A DNA stretch of 40,346 bases. Source: an uncultured Gammaproteobacteria bacterium. GTDB lineage: Bacteria > Pseudomonadota > Gammaproteobacteria > Pseudomonadales > Porticoccaceae. A model generated the notes under the pieces. It was given only the letters and a program-made list of their open reading frames with translations, had not been told where the DNA came from and ran no database searches. Every line of letters starts with the position of its first letter. Position 1 is the stretch's first letter. Of the stretch, positions 16,914 to 27,474 are shown piece by piece. The translations under genes were made by a program, and so were the position numbers. The DNA is taken from positions 1 through 40,346 of the forward strand of contig CAJXRS010000014.1 of assembly GCA_913060555.1 (NCBI GenBank), read 5' to 3'.

Positions 16914-16992
16914 GCGTTCTGGGAACTGGAGCCGTTCCGCAAGATCTGGGCCCTGTAATCCCCGCCCTGTGCCATCCACTGATTGCTCGCTA

Positions 16993-18573
16993 ATGACTCA
17001 ACCGGACCAGGAATTCGCCGATCGCCGCACCTTTGCGATCATTTCCCACCCCGATGCTGGCAAAACCACCATCACCGAGAAGCTGCTGCTGTTGGGCAAT
17101 GTCATCCAGGTCGCCGGCACTGTAAAAGGGCGCAAGAGCGATCGTCACGCCACCTCCGACTGGCTGGCGATGGAGAAGGAGCGCGGCATCTCGGTGACGT
17201 CTTCGGTCATGCAGTTTCCCTACCGGGGCCGTAGGGTCAATCTGCTCGACACCCCGGGGCACGCGGACTTCTCGGAAGATACCTATCGCACCCTCACCGC
17301 GGTGGATTCGGTGCTCATGGTGATCGACTGCGCCAAGGGTGTGGAGGCGCGCACCATCAAGCTGATGGAAGTCTGCCGGTTGCGCGACACGCCTATCATC
17401 ACCTTCGTCAACAAGCTCGACCGGGACGTGCGCGACCCGGTGGAAGTGCTCGACGAAATCGAGGAAGTCCTGGGTATCGAGGCCGCCCCGGTCAACTGGC
17501 CGGTCGGCATGGGGCGGGACTTTCGCGGTGTCTACGATCTCTCCGGCGATTGTATCCATCGTTATCAATCCGGGCAGGGCCACCGTATCCCGGAAGATCT
17601 GCGCATCCAGGGTCTGGATTCGCCGGAGGCGCAGGCGCTGCTGGGCGCCGTTCACGAGGAGTTCGCCGAGCAGGTGGAGCTGGTGCGCGGTGCCTCCCAT
17701 GCCTTTGACCTGGAGGGGTACCGCGCCGGGCGGCTCACCCCGGTATTTTTCGGCACCGCGCTGGGTAATTTCGGTGTCCGGGAAATGCTCGACCACTTTG
17801 TAGACTGGGCCCCGGCGCCGTTACCACGGACCGCAGCGGAGCGCACCGTGACCCCGGATGAAGAAGGTTTCAGCAGCTTCGTTTTCAAGATCCAGGCCAA
17901 CATGGATCCGCGTCACCGGGACCGGATCGCCTTTCTGCGCATCTGTTCGGGGCGTTACCAGAGCGGCATGAAAATGCGCCACGTGCGTCTCGGCAAGGAT
18001 ATCCGCGTGGCCGATGCGCTCAACTTCTGCGCCGGCGAGCGGAGCAATGTCGAGACCGCGGTGGCCGGCGACATCATCGGTCTGCACAACCACGGCACCA
18101 TCCAGATCGGCGACACCTTTACCGGTGGCGAAACCCTCAACTTCACGGGCATCCCGCACTTCGCGCCCGAGCTGTTCCGCCGCGTCCGCTTGCGCGACCC
18201 CCTCAAGACCAAGCAGCTGCACAAGGGGCTCGAGCAGCTGGCCGAGGAGGGCTCCACCCAGGTGTTCTTTCCGGTGGTCGGCAATGACGTCATCCTGGGC
18301 GCCGTGGGCCAATTGCAGTTCGATGTGGTCGCCTACCGGCTGCGGGACGAATACGGGGTCGAGGCCGTCTACGAACCCGTGAGCATCGCCACCGCGCGCT
18401 GGGTGAAGTGCGCCGACGCGCGCAAGCTGGAAGCCTTCCGCGCCAAGGCGCAGGCGCACCTGGCGCTGGATGGCGGTGGCTATCTGACCTATCTGGCGCC
18501 GTCCCAGGTCAACCTCGGCCTGACCCGTGAGCGCCACCCGGACATCGAGTTTATCGCCATTCGAGAACACTGA
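16993..18573 (+). CDS. prfC: Peptide chain release factor 3
   Basis: RF3 is the translational GTPase that recycles RF1/RF2 after stop-codon hydrolysis. The 526-residue protein (E. coli 529) has the G1 motif [15 protein letters not shown], switch I with [29 protein letters not shown]3 [14 protein letters not shown] and G4 FVNKLDRD. Domains II and III follow, including [18 protein letters not shown]. The NKLDRD form and the RF3-specific [16 protein letters not shown] separate it from EF-G. The ATG at 16993 gives [26 protein letters not shown]; the ribosome site is poor. It stands alone between the csp terminator and its own terminator. Confidence 0.96.
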   Translation: MTQPDQEFADRRTFAIISHPDAGKTTITEKLLLLGNVIQVAGTVKGRKSDRHATSDWLAMEKERGISVTSSVMQFPYRGRRVNLLDTPGHADFSEDTYRTLTAVDSVLMVIDCAKGVEARTIKLMEVCRLRDTPIITFVNKLDRDVRDPVEVLDEIEEVLGIEAAPVNWPVGMGRDFRGVYDLSGDCIHRYQSGQGHRIPEDLRIQGLDSPEAQALLGAVHEEFAEQVELVRGASHAFDLEGYRAGRLTPVFFGTALGNFGVREMLDHFVDWAPAPLPRTAAERTVTPDEEGFSSFVFKIQANMDPRHRDRIAFLRICSGRYQSGMKMRHVRLGKDIRVADALNFCAGERSNVETAVAGDIIGLHNHGTIQIGDTFTGGETLNFTGIPHFAPELFRRVRLRDPLKTKQLHKGLEQLAEEGSTQVFFPVVGNDVILGAVGQLQFDVVAYRLRDEYGVEAVYEPVSIATARWVKCADARKLEAFRAKAQAHLALDGGGYLTYLAPSQVNLGLTRERHPDIEFIAIREH

Positions 18574-18584
18574 TCCGAACAACA

Positions 18585-18610
18585 AAAAGGCCCGGTTTCC
18601 CGGGCCTTTT
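18585..18610. terminator. Bidirectional terminator between prfC and amidohydrolase gene
   Basis: AAAAGGCCCGG / CCGGGCCTTTT forms a 7-bp GC stem extended by A-T pairs, with a 4-base loop. The flanking A and T runs make it work on both strands. It lies 12 bases after prfC and 27 bases from the end of the convergent minus-strand gene, so it probably serves both. Confidence 0.88.
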
Positions 18611-18636
18611 GGCGTTGCCTTGAGTACTGTGCTGGA

Positions 18637-20400
18637 TCAGGCGGCGCGCTCGCCGGCGGAAGATTTCACACCACCCCAGCGCAGCAGCTGGCCCGGGGTG
18701 GCGCCGGTGCACTCGCCGTCGGTGAAAGTGATCTCGCCGTTGACCAGGATGGCCCGATAGCCGACGGCGCGCTTGATGCGGCGCCACTCGCCGGCCGGCA
18801 GATCCTCGACGATCTCGCCGATCCACTCCTTGCCATCGCTCAGCTTGGCCAGGTCATAGACCACGATATCGGCCGGCGCGCCCTCGCGCAGCACGCCGCG
18901 GTTCTTGAAGCCGGCGGCCCGGGCGGGCAGGGCCGACAACCGGTAATGGGCTTCTTCGAGGGTGATGCGCTGTTCGTCGCGCACCAGCCAGTAGAGGAAG
19001 TCCGTGGTATAGGCACCGCCGGTGAAGAACTTGGTGTGGGCGCCGCCGTCGGAGACCCCGGGGATGGTGTAGTCAGAGCCGTTGATGATCTCGGCCATGT
19101 ACTCGGCGTTGAAACCCTTGTCGGGGCCCAGGAACTCGACATTGAGGTCGCCGGCCAGCGACAGGTCGAGCATGACCTCGATGGGGTGCTTGTTTTCCTC
19201 GGCGGCGATCTGGCCCAGCGAACGGCCGACGTAGGCCTCCAGCTCCGGTTGCTTGTTGACCTTGTGCACCATCAGCGCGGGAATGGCGCCGCCCACCCCG
19301 GCCTGGATGACCTGCAGGCGGCGGTCGGCCTCCTCGGCCTCGTGGATGACCCGCTCGCGGAGTTCCGGGTCGCCCATCTTGCGCAGCTTGTCTGCCTTGC
19401 TGCCGGTGGTCAGCTCGCGCCACGCCGGGCTGGCGTCGTACAGGTTCCAGTGCTCCAGGGTGAACGAGAAGCCGGTGCGCACCGTGCCTGCCTGGCCGTA
19501 GATCGGCAGACCCTTGTCGCGGCAGCGCTGCAGCCACTGCAGGCTGCGCCTGTGTACCCTGGGATCCTTGCGCGCCGGCACGATGGCGTTGTGCAGGATG
19601 GGGCGCTGCGCTGTGGCCGCGAGCTTTTCCAGAAACTCCAGGTCGGCCTTGATGTCGCCGGTGGCCTGGGTGATCTGGATGAAGCCCTCGCCGCGTTCGC
19701 GCAGGACTTCGGCGAGATTGAGGATATCCTCGTCGCACATGGTATCTGTGACCATGGGGCTGCCGTCGAAGTCGGCCTGGGTGGAATCGGGTCCGAGCCG
19801 CTGGATGGAAAAGCCGCACATGCCGGCGTCCATGGCCTCGTGCAGCAGGCGCTTCATCTCGGCGCGCTCGGCAGCGGTGGCCGGCCGGGACTTGGCCTCT
19901 TCCAGGCCCATCACATAGATCATCAGCGAGGCGGTGGGCATGTACTGGATGCAGTTCACGCCCTTGGGAACGCGTGCCAGGTTGTCCATGTACTCGGGGG
20001 CGGTCTCCCACTTCCAGGGCATGCCGGCCTTCATGGTGTCGTAGGGAATCGCCTCGGTGCGGGTCATGGTGAGCAGGGAGCGCTCGCGAAACTCGGGTTT
20101 CACGGGCACGAAGCCGAAGCCACAGTTGCCCAGCACCACCGAGGTCACCCCGTGCCAGCCGGAGATGGTGCAGTAGGGATCCCAGTGGATCTGGGCATCG
20201 TAGTGGGTATGCAGATCGACAAAGCCCGGGGCCACGATGTGGCCGCTGGCGTCGATGGTCTGCCTGGCGGTGCCGGGCGCCGGCCCGCCGATCTGCAGGA
20301 CCTTGCCGTCCTGGATCCACAGATCCGCCTGGCGGCGGGGTGCACGGGTGCCATCTACCAGGGTGCCACCCTGGATGTGAAGGTCGATAATCTGGCTCAT
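18637..20400 (-). CDS. Amidohydrolase family 3 protein, N-acyl-D-amino-acid deacylase-like
   Basis: A 587-residue metal-dependent amidohydrolase. The composite barrel opening is IDLHIQGGTLVDGT and the metal motif is GFVDLHTHYDAQ (His64, His66). GNCGFGFVP carries Cys93, equivalent to the bridging metal-ligand Cys of D-aminoacylases, and SDGGAHTKFF carries the catalytic-type Asp451. The usual THxR segment appears as QITQATGD, so one expected His ligand is not obvious; His270 in ILHNAIV may be another. The true substrate could therefore differ from N-acyl-D-amino acids. The ATG at 20400 has GGAGA upstream; the extension to 20490 is unsupported. The gene lies downstream of gcdH on the same strand, 237 bases away. 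Confidence 0.8.
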   Translation of the reverse strand: MSQIIDLHIQGGTLVDGTRAPRRQADLWIQDGKVLQIGGPAPGTARQTIDASGHIVAPGFVDLHTHYDAQIHWDPYCTISGWHGVTSVVLGNCGFGFVPVKPEFRERSLLTMTRTEAIPYDTMKAGMPWKWETAPEYMDNLARVPKGVNCIQYMPTASLMIYVMGLEEAKSRPATAAERAEMKRLLHEAMDAGMCGFSIQRLGPDSTQADFDGSPMVTDTMCDEDILNLAEVLRERGEGFIQITQATGDIKADLEFLEKLAATAQRPILHNAIVPARKDPRVHRRSLQWLQRCRDKGLPIYGQAGTVRTGFSFTLEHWNLYDASPAWRELTTGSKADKLRKMGDPELRERVIHEAEEADRRLQVIQAGVGGAIPALMVHKVNKQPELEAYVGRSLGQIAAEENKHPIEVMLDLSLAGDLNVEFLGPDKGFNAEYMAEIINGSDYTIPGVSDGGAHTKFFTGGAYTTDFLYWLVRDEQRITLEEAHYRLSALPARAAGFKNRGVLREGAPADIVVYDLAKLSDGKEWIGEIVEDLPAGEWRRIKRAVGYRAILVNGEITFTDGECTGATPGQLLRWGGVKSSAGERAA

Positions 20401-20548
20401 GTCAGTCTCCGATCGATAGCTGAAGCAAAAATCTGTGTGGCGCGCCCGGGGAAGCCCTGGCTTCCAGTTATGGCAGCAGCCAAAAAGCATGAACAGATAT
20501 TATCGGGTTAATAACCAACAATGCCAGCTTTGCAGTTGGCATCCGGGA

Positions 20549-20567
20549 ACCCGGGGCGACCCCGGGT
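20549..20567 (-). terminator. Hairpin between gcdH and the amidohydrolase gene
   Basis: ACCCGGGG-CGA-CCCCGGGT is a perfect 8-bp inverted repeat. A second, looser repeat (ATGCCA/TGGCAT, 20521-20546) lies next to it, followed on the minus strand by TGTTGGTTATT. Together they may end gcdH transcription, but neither has a clear T run immediately after the stem. Confidence 0.35.
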
Positions 20568-20637
20568 CACGGACTAATAGTGGCTGATACTTATCGAAGC
20601 CGGCGCGGTGGCGCCGGGAGAGGAGACCGGACGGCGG

Positions 20638-21819
20638 TCAGCTGAACGCCTGGATCCCGGTCTGGGCGCGGCCCAGGATAAGCGCGTGGACGTCGGCGGT
20701 GCCCTCGTAGGTGTTGACCACCTCCAGGTTCACCATGTGGCGCATGACCGGGTATTCGTCGGAAATGCCGTTGCCGCCGAGCATGTCGCGCGCGGTGCGG
20801 GCGATCTCCAGCGCCTTGCCGCAATTGTTGCGCTTCATCATCGAGATCAGCTCGGGCGCCAGCCGGCCGGCATCCTTGAGCCGGGTGGCGCGCAGGGCGC
20901 CGAGCAGGCCGAGATTGATGTCGGTCTGCATCTGCGCGAGCTTGAATTGAATCAACTGGTTGGCGGCCAGCGGGCGGCCGAACTGCTTGCGGTCGAGGAC
21001 GTACTGGCGGGCGGTGTGCCAGCAGGTCTCGGCGGCGCCGAGTGCACCCCAGGAGATGCCCAGACGTGCACTGTTGAGACAGCTGAAGGGCCCCTTCAGA
21101 CCCTGCACATCGGGCAGCAGCTGGGTTTCGGGGACGAACACCTCGTCCATCACGATCTCGCCGGTGACCGAGGCGCGCAGCGCCAGCTTGCCCTCGATGC
21201 GCGGCGCCGACAGGCCCGTCATGCCGCGCTCCAGGATGAAGCCGCGGATGGCGCCGTCGTCGGTCTTCGCCCAGACCACGAAGACATCGGCGATGGGCGA
21301 GTTGGTGATCCACATCTTGTTGCCCGTCAGCCGCCAGCCGCCGTCGACGGTGCGGGCGCGGGTCTGCATCGAGCCCGGGTCGGAGCCGTGATCGGGCTCG
21401 GTGAGTCCGAAGCAGCCCACCCACTCGCCGCTGGCCAGCCTGGGCAGGTACTGCTCGCGCTGCGCCTGGGTGCCATAGGTGTAGATGGGGTGCATCACCA
21501 GGCTGGACTGCACGCTCATCATCGAGCGGAAGCCCGAGTCCACGCGCTCCACCTCGCGGGCGATCAGCCCGTAGCTGACGTAGTTCACGCCCGGGCAGCC
21601 GTAGCCCTGGATGGTGGCGCCGAGCAGGCCGAGTTCGCCCATTTCGTTGAAGATGGCGCGGTCCGTGTGCTCGTCGCGGAACGCCTGGCGAACCCGGGGC
21701 AGCAGCTTGTCCTGGGCATACTGATGGGCGCTGTCGCGCACCATGCGCTCCTCGTCGCTCAGTTCGTTGTCGATCAGGAAGGGGTCTTCCCAGTTGAAGG
21801 TCGCCCAGTCGTCCGCCAT
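20638..21819 (-). CDS. gcdH: Glutaryl-CoA dehydrogenase
   Basis: GcdH is an FAD acyl-CoA dehydrogenase that oxidises and decarboxylates glutaryl-CoA to crotonyl-CoA in lysine, tryptophan and benzoyl-CoA breakdown. The 393-residue product matches this subfamily rather than generic dehydrogenases. Specific blocks are [37 protein letters not shown] and [19 protein letters not shown]. The catalytic Glu372 sits in [24 protein letters not shown]. The ATG at 21819 follows GAGAGG and gives [14 protein letters not shown], a GcdH-like start. It is divergent from alr with about 130 bases between. Electrons would pass to ETF, which is not encoded here. Confidence 0.93.
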   Translation of the reverse strand: MADDWATFNWEDPFLIDNELSDEERMVRDSAHQYAQDKLLPRVRQAFRDEHTDRAIFNEMGELGLLGATIQGYGCPGVNYVSYGLIAREVERVDSGFRSMMSVQSSLVMHPIYTYGTQAQREQYLPRLASGEWVGCFGLTEPDHGSDPGSMQTRARTVDGGWRLTGNKMWITNSPIADVFVVWAKTDDGAIRGFILERGMTGLSAPRIEGKLALRASVTGEIVMDEVFVPETQLLPDVQGLKGPFSCLNSARLGISWGALGAAETCWHTARQYVLDRKQFGRPLAANQLIQFKLAQMQTDINLGLLGALRATRLKDAGRLAPELISMMKRNNCGKALEIARTARDMLGGNGISDEYPVMRHMVNLEVVNTYEGTADVHALILGRAQTGIQAFS

Positions 21820-21952
21820 GCCCGCCTCTCGGTCGCTCGTTTCGCAGCAGGGCGCCACTATAACGGCGCTCGGGGCGCCCGCAAAGCCAGGTCGCTTGTG
21901 GGGATCGTGGCGCGCTGCCACCATAGGCGCCGCCGCCGACCCGGAGTCCGGT

Positions 21953-23056
21953 TTGAGTCGCCCCGCCTGCGTCACCGTCAACCTCGACCACCTGCGCCAC
22001 AACCTCGATGTGGCCCGCCGTTACGCCGCCGGAGCCCATGTGCTGGCGATGATCAAGGCCGACGCCTACGGCCATGGCGCCGTGCCGGCGGCGCGGGCGC
22101 TGGCCGCGCGCTGCGGGGGCTTCGGCGTATCTTCGCTGGCGGAGGCCATCAGGTTGCGCGAGGCGGGCGTCGACGCCCGGATCCTGCTGGTGGCGGGCTG
22201 CTTCGCGGCCCGGGAGCTGGCGGAGGTCGCGCGCCACGACCTGCAGATCGCGGTACACGACGACTGGCAGCTGCAGGCCCTGTCGGCGGCCTCCCTGCCG
22301 CGGCCGCTGGTGGTGTGGCTCAAGATCGACACCGGCATGCACCGGCTCGGCTTCTCGCCCGCCGCCGTGCGCGCCGCCCATGGTCGACTCGCCGGCTCGG
22401 CCAATGTCGCCGAAATCCGCTTCATGACTCACTTCGCCCGGGCCGACACGCCGGAGGATGCCTTCAACCATAGCCAGCAGCAGACCTTTGCTTGCGCGGC
22501 TGCGGGGCTGGCGGGGGCCCGCAGCCTGGCCAATTCGGCGGCCCTGGTGGCCCTGCCGGAGAGTCGCGGCGACTGGGTGCGGCCGGGGATTCTGCTCTAT
22601 GGCGCCAATCCCTTCGTCGATCCGCACCCGGTCGCCGCGGAACTGAAACCCGTGATGACCTTTGCCTCGCGGCTGCTGACGGTGCGCAGCCTGGTGGCCG
22701 GCGAGGGCACCGGCTATGGCGGCGACTGGGTGGCGCCGGCGCCGACCCGGGTCGGGATTGCCGCCATGGGTTATGGCGACGGCTATCCGCGCCACGCGCC
22801 GACCGGTACACCGGTGCTGGTGCGGGGTCGGCGCACGCGGATCCTGGGCCGCGTGTCCATGGATCTGGTGGCCGTCGATCTGGAGCCGGTGGCCGCTGCC
22901 GCCGTGGGTGACGAAGTGGTCTTCTGGGGTGAGGGACTGCCGGCCTGGGAAGTGGCGCGGCATGCCGGCACCATTGCCTACGAACTTTTCACCGGCATCA
23001 ATGCCCGGGTGCCCGTGCGCTATGTCGGCGGGCCGGTCAGCGCTGCTTGCGCTTGA
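21953..23056 (+). CDS. alr: Alanine racemase
   Basis: Alr interconverts L- and D-alanine for peptidoglycan. The 367-residue PLP enzyme carries the Schiff-base Lys35 in [11 protein letters not shown] and the second catalytic base Tyr255 in GTGYGGDW. It also has [12 protein letters not shown] and [11 protein letters not shown]. The best start is TTG at 21953, with GGAG 7 bases upstream, giving (M)[17 protein letters not shown]. No in-frame ATG lies between the divergent gcdH start and the first conserved strand. The stop overlaps the end of the convergent SPOR gene by 20 bases. D-alanine made here would feed the MurF substrate used later in the window. Confidence 0.94.
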   Translation: MSRPACVTVNLDHLRHNLDVARRYAAGAHVLAMIKADAYGHGAVPAARALAARCGGFGVSSLAEAIRLREAGVDARILLVAGCFAARELAEVARHDLQIAVHDDWQLQALSAASLPRPLVVWLKIDTGMHRLGFSPAAVRAAHGRLAGSANVAEIRFMTHFARADTPEDAFNHSQQQTFACAAAGLAGARSLANSAALVALPESRGDWVRPGILLYGANPFVDPHPVAAELKPVMTFASRLLTVRSLVAGEGTGYGGDWVAPAPTRVGIAAMGYGDGYPRHAPTGTPVLVRGRRTRILGRVSMDLVAVDLEPVAAAAVGDEVVFWGEGLPAWEVARHAGTIAYELFTGINARVPVRYVGGPVSAACA

Positions 23057-23669
23057 CCAGGATATTGTCGATGCCGTTCTGCTGCAGGGCGGTGCGGGCC
23101 CGGGCCAGGCTCTGCCGGGAATCGAAGGGCCCCACCATCACCCGGTGCCAGACCTCGTCCGGCCGCACGCCGGCCGTTTCCACCGAGGCGCTGAGATTCA
23201 ACAGCAGCAGGCGGGCGCGCAGGCTGTCGGCGTCCGCACGGGAGCGGAACGAGCCGGCCTGGAGGATGAACTGGAACTCTGGACCCGCGGCCGCGGGCTC
23301 GGTTTCGGTGCGTTCCGCCTGCGCTTCCGGCTGGGCCGGCGGAGGTGCTGGCGCGGGGGCGATCGCCGGCTCTTCACCCTCTGGTACGAACACCTCGGAT
23401 TCCTTGAGCAGGGTGTAGAAGTCAAACCTGGGTTTGACCTCGGTGCCGGCATCGGCTTGCGGCTCTGGCTGGTCCTGGGTGGCCTGCGGTGGCGCTGTCC
23501 CGCTCTGCGGACGCCACAGCAGTGCGACCAGCAGTGCCGCGGCCAGACCGGTGGCGAAACCACCGCCGAACAGTGCCCAGGCTGGGGCGAGGGGGCGCTG
23601 CGGCTTGCGCTGATTGCGGACCGCACGCTTGCGCTTGGGCAGACTGGGTTTGGCGTAGTCCCGGGCCAT
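23037..23669 (-). CDS. FtsN-like SPOR-domain protein
   Basis: A 210-residue bitopic protein. It has a basic cytoplasmic N-terminus (KRKRAVRNQRKPQR), one membrane helix at about 33-51 (LFGGGFATGLAAALLVALLW), and a Pro/Ala/Gln/Glu-rich periplasmic linker with FDFYTLLKESEVFVP. The C-terminal SPOR domain (about 132-207) has FILQAGSFRSRADADSLRARL and VMVGPFDSRQSLARARTALQQNGI. The layout matches the FtsN-type SPOR proteins of gammaproteobacteria, which bind septal peptidoglycan and promote division. Without the short FtsN essential helices being recognised, I do not assign ftsN. It is convergent with alr, overlapping by 20 bases. Confidence 0.85.
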   Translation of the reverse strand: MARDYAKPSLPKRKRAVRNQRKPQRPLAPAWALFGGGFATGLAAALLVALLWRPQSGTAPPQATQDQPEPQADAGTEVKPRFDFYTLLKESEVFVPEGEEPAIAPAPAPPPAQPEAQAERTETEPAAAGPEFQFILQAGSFRSRADADSLRARLLLLNLSASVETAGVRPDEVWHRVMVGPFDSRQSLARARTALQQNGIDNILVKRKQR

Positions 23670-23966
23670 GGGGCGTCGATTGCAGCGAAGGGCGGGCCAT
23701 TCTAGCAGCCTGGCACGCGCGTTCGGCGATCAGCGCGCACACTGCACAAACTGCACACATAGGCCGCTTTCCGGGTGCTCTTCCGCGTCTTGCGCGGCGC
23801 CCGGAGTCTCACTTTCGGTCCTGGGATTGGTCGAGCATCCCGCACCTGACACCTGACACCTGACACCTGACACCTGACACCTGACACCTGACACCTGACA
23901 CCGTGGCGCTACCCCGGGTTTGGTGTCGCCTTGCCCGGCGTCATCTTGCCCGGCCTCACTGCCCAT
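23670..23966. other. Intergenic region carrying a tandem repeat
   Basis: About 300 bases without a credible gene separate two minus-strand genes. The only structure seen is the 7-bp tandem array at 23843-23902 (listed separately) and a short direct repeat, ACTGCACA, near 23740. The small ORFs called here translate the repeat (RCQVSGV) and are not genes. Confidence 0.7.
23843..23902. repeat. Perfect 7-bp tandem repeat (CACCTGA)8.6
   Basis: Eight exact copies of CACCTGA plus four bases of a ninth run without a mismatch for 60 bases. The unit is not a multiple of three and lies between genes. Perfect identity suggests recent slippage, so copy number may vary between strains or be misassembled. 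Confidence 0.98.
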
Positions 23967-25922
<1,956 letters not shown>

Positions 25923-25935
25923 CAGGACACCGCTC

Positions 25936-26520
25936 TCAGTCGAGGTACTCGAACACCTTCACCACCCGCTGCACGCCGCCGATGCGGCTGGCGATGGTGG
26001 TGATGCGCTTGGCGTCGCGGCGACTGGTCTTGCCCAGCAGGTAGACGACGCTGTCTTCCACCACCACCTCGATCCCGCTGGTGTCGAGATCCTTCTCCGC
26101 GATCAGTCGGGTTCTCACCTTGGTGGCCAGCCAGCTGTCGTTGGTGCGCGCCAGCATTCCCGAGTTGTTGCGCACCCGCAGCTCGTTGTACACCTCCCGG
26201 GTACCGTGGTAGGTGCGTGCGGTCTCGCCCGCCAGGGTCTTCAATTCTTCGCTGGTCACTTCCCCGGTGAGCAGCACCGCGCGGTTGAAACTGTTGACGT
26301 TGATGTGCGCGGTCTCGAGTTGCGGGTGTGCCTTCTTGATGTTCACCGCGATCAGGGTGTCCATCTTCATGTCGTCGACAGTGGTCCCTACCGAGGGTTT
26401 CGCCGGATCCTGCTGAAAGGGCTTGTCGGTCACCTTGTTGAGTGCGGTGGCGCAGCCGGACAGCAGGACGAGCGTCCCACAGACTGCCAGCAGTTTGCTT
26501 GTGTTGCTTCGCTCGATCAC
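25936..26520 (-). CDS. dolP: Dual BON-domain outer-membrane lipoprotein (DolP/YraP)
   Basis: A 194-residue lipoprotein. The lipobox LLSGC puts the lipidated Cys at residue 23, after a short hydrophobic signal. Two BON domains follow (about 49-115 and 123-190), visible as DTLIAVNIKKAHPQLETAHINVNSFNRAVLLTGEV and SWLATKVRTRLIAEKDLDTSGIEVVVEDSVVYLLGK. In E. coli DolP lies at the outer membrane, localises to the division site and supports barrier integrity. The gene's place after diaA matches the conserved yraL-lpoA-yraN-diaA-dolP locus. Its start overlaps the diaA stop by 4 bases. It would be lipidated by the Lgt encoded at 6461. Confidence 0.93.
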   Translation of the reverse strand: MIERSNTSKLLAVCGTLVLLSGCATALNKVTDKPFQQDPAKPSVGTTVDDMKMDTLIAVNIKKAHPQLETAHINVNSFNRAVLLTGEVTSEELKTLAGETARTYHGTREVYNELRVRNNSGMLARTNDSWLATKVRTRLIAEKDLDTSGIEVVVEDSVVYLLGKTSRRDAKRITTIASRIGGVQRVVKVFEYLD

Positions 26521-27104
26521 GTCGCGGATCCTCCAAACAGGTGTCTTTCGATCAATGCGCAGAGCGCGAAAATGGCGGAAAACTGAACATCCAGCGCCAG
26601 GCTTAGGTGCTCGGTGCCCGCGGAAAGTTCGATGTCCGGGGTGGCCAGCTCTCGAGGCAGCTGATCTCCGGTGGCGCCGCCGAGCAGGATACAGGGCAGG
26701 TCGCGGCTGTGGGCGGCGCGCAGTGCGACGCCCGCTGCCGGGTCGGCCATCTCCTGTGGCACGATCAGCGCCAGGCAGTCCTGGGCCCGGCCCAGGGCGC
26801 GGATCCGTGCGGCCAGGGGATTCTCCTCGCCACTGGTTGCCCCGCCGTCCTCGAGCAGTATCGAGGGCAGTGCCGGGCGCGGGAAGTCGAAGCCCAGGGC
26901 GACACCCTGGTGCAGCAGGGCGGCCGGCAGGCGGCCGGCGCCGATGCCGGCGATCAACAGTTGGCCGCCGCCGAGAAAGCTGTTGGCGATCCGTTCGGCG
27001 GCCAGTGCGATGCCCGGTGCCAACTGCTCGCCGACCGCCATCCGCGCCTGGATGCCGCGATGCAGGCTGGCGATCACCAGCTCTTCCAGAGGCTCAGCAG
27101 TCAT
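26517..27104 (-). CDS. diaA: SIS-domain protein, DiaA/GmhA-like
   Basis: A 195-residue SIS-fold protein. It begins MTAEPLEELVIASLHRGIQARMAVGEQLAPGIALAAERI, followed by the sugar-phosphate-type loop LLGGGQLLIAGIGAGRLPAAL. DiaA in E. coli is a homotetramer that binds DnaA and times replication initiation; GmhA paralogues are sedoheptulose-7-phosphate isomerases. The call of DiaA rests on synteny between yraN and dolP. The loop IAGIGAGRLPA departs from the more usual GNGGSA, so sugar-phosphate binding may be lost. The ATG at 27104 lies within the yraN end (11-base overlap); the ORF-track start at 27152 is within yraN. Confidence 0.82.
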   Translation of the reverse strand: MTAEPLEELVIASLHRGIQARMAVGEQLAPGIALAAERIANSFLGGGQLLIAGIGAGRLPAALLHQGVALGFDFPRPALPSILLEDGGATSGEENPLAARIRALGRAQDCLALIVPQEMADPAAGVALRAAHSRDLPCILLGGATGDQLPRELATPDIELSAGTEHLSLALDVQFSAIFALCALIERHLFGGSAT

Positions 27105-27474
27105 CGGTGCTGAAGGCGTCGCGCAGCCATTCCACCGCGAAGGGTTCGCCACCGGCCTCGGCCACCGGCATCAACAGCATGGCATCGAACCGGCACGGGG
27201 GTTCGGCTCCGGGCAGCTGTGCCAGGTAATGGCGCGCGGCGGTGACGATGCGCCGGCGCTTGCGCCGGTCGATACTTTCCAGGGCGCCGCCATGACTGGG
27301 TCCCGAGCGCATGCGCACCTCCACGAAGGTCAGGGTCCCCGCGTCTTCGGCGATGATGTCGATCTCGCCCTGGGGTACCCGATAGTTGCGCGCCAGAATA
27401 CGCAGGCCGCGGCCACGGAGGAAGGCCGCGGCGGTCTTCTCCGCGCGGGTGCCGCGGCGCGCCGCCAGGTTCAC
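27094..27474 (-). CDS. yraN: UPF0102 family protein YraN
   Basis: A 126-residue UPF0102 protein with a PD-(D/E)xK nuclease-like core. It shows RGTRAEKTAAAFLRGRGLRILARNYR, then GEIDIIAEDAGTLTFVEVRMRS with the Asp and Glu of the presumed metal site, and the basic stretch DRRKRRRIVTAARHYL. The biochemical role is unproven; the fold suggests a DNA or RNA processing enzyme. It sits between lpoA and diaA as in E. coli and Pseudomonas, and its ATG overlaps the lpoA stop by 4 bases, so translation is probably coupled. Confidence 0.94.
   Translation of the reverse strand: MNLAARRGTRAEKTAAAFLRGRGLRILARNYRVPQGEIDIIAEDAGTLTFVEVRMRSGPSHGGALESIDRRKRRRIVTAARHYLAQLPGAEPPCRFDAMLLMPVAEAGGEPFAVEWLRDAFSTDDC

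Noticed and set aside
20591-22963. 790-residue minus-strand ORF over gcdH and alr
   Set aside because: It runs out of frame through gcdH and antisense to alr; both of those genes have intact catalytic motifs.
23843-23902. Possible CRISPR array
   Set aside because: The repeat unit is 7 bases with no spacers, and no cas genes are present; it is a simple tandem repeat.
23702-23966. Short minus-strand ORFs reading RCQVSGV repeats
   Set aside because: They translate the CACCTGA tandem repeat out of period with codons, have no other similarity, and lack ribosome sites.
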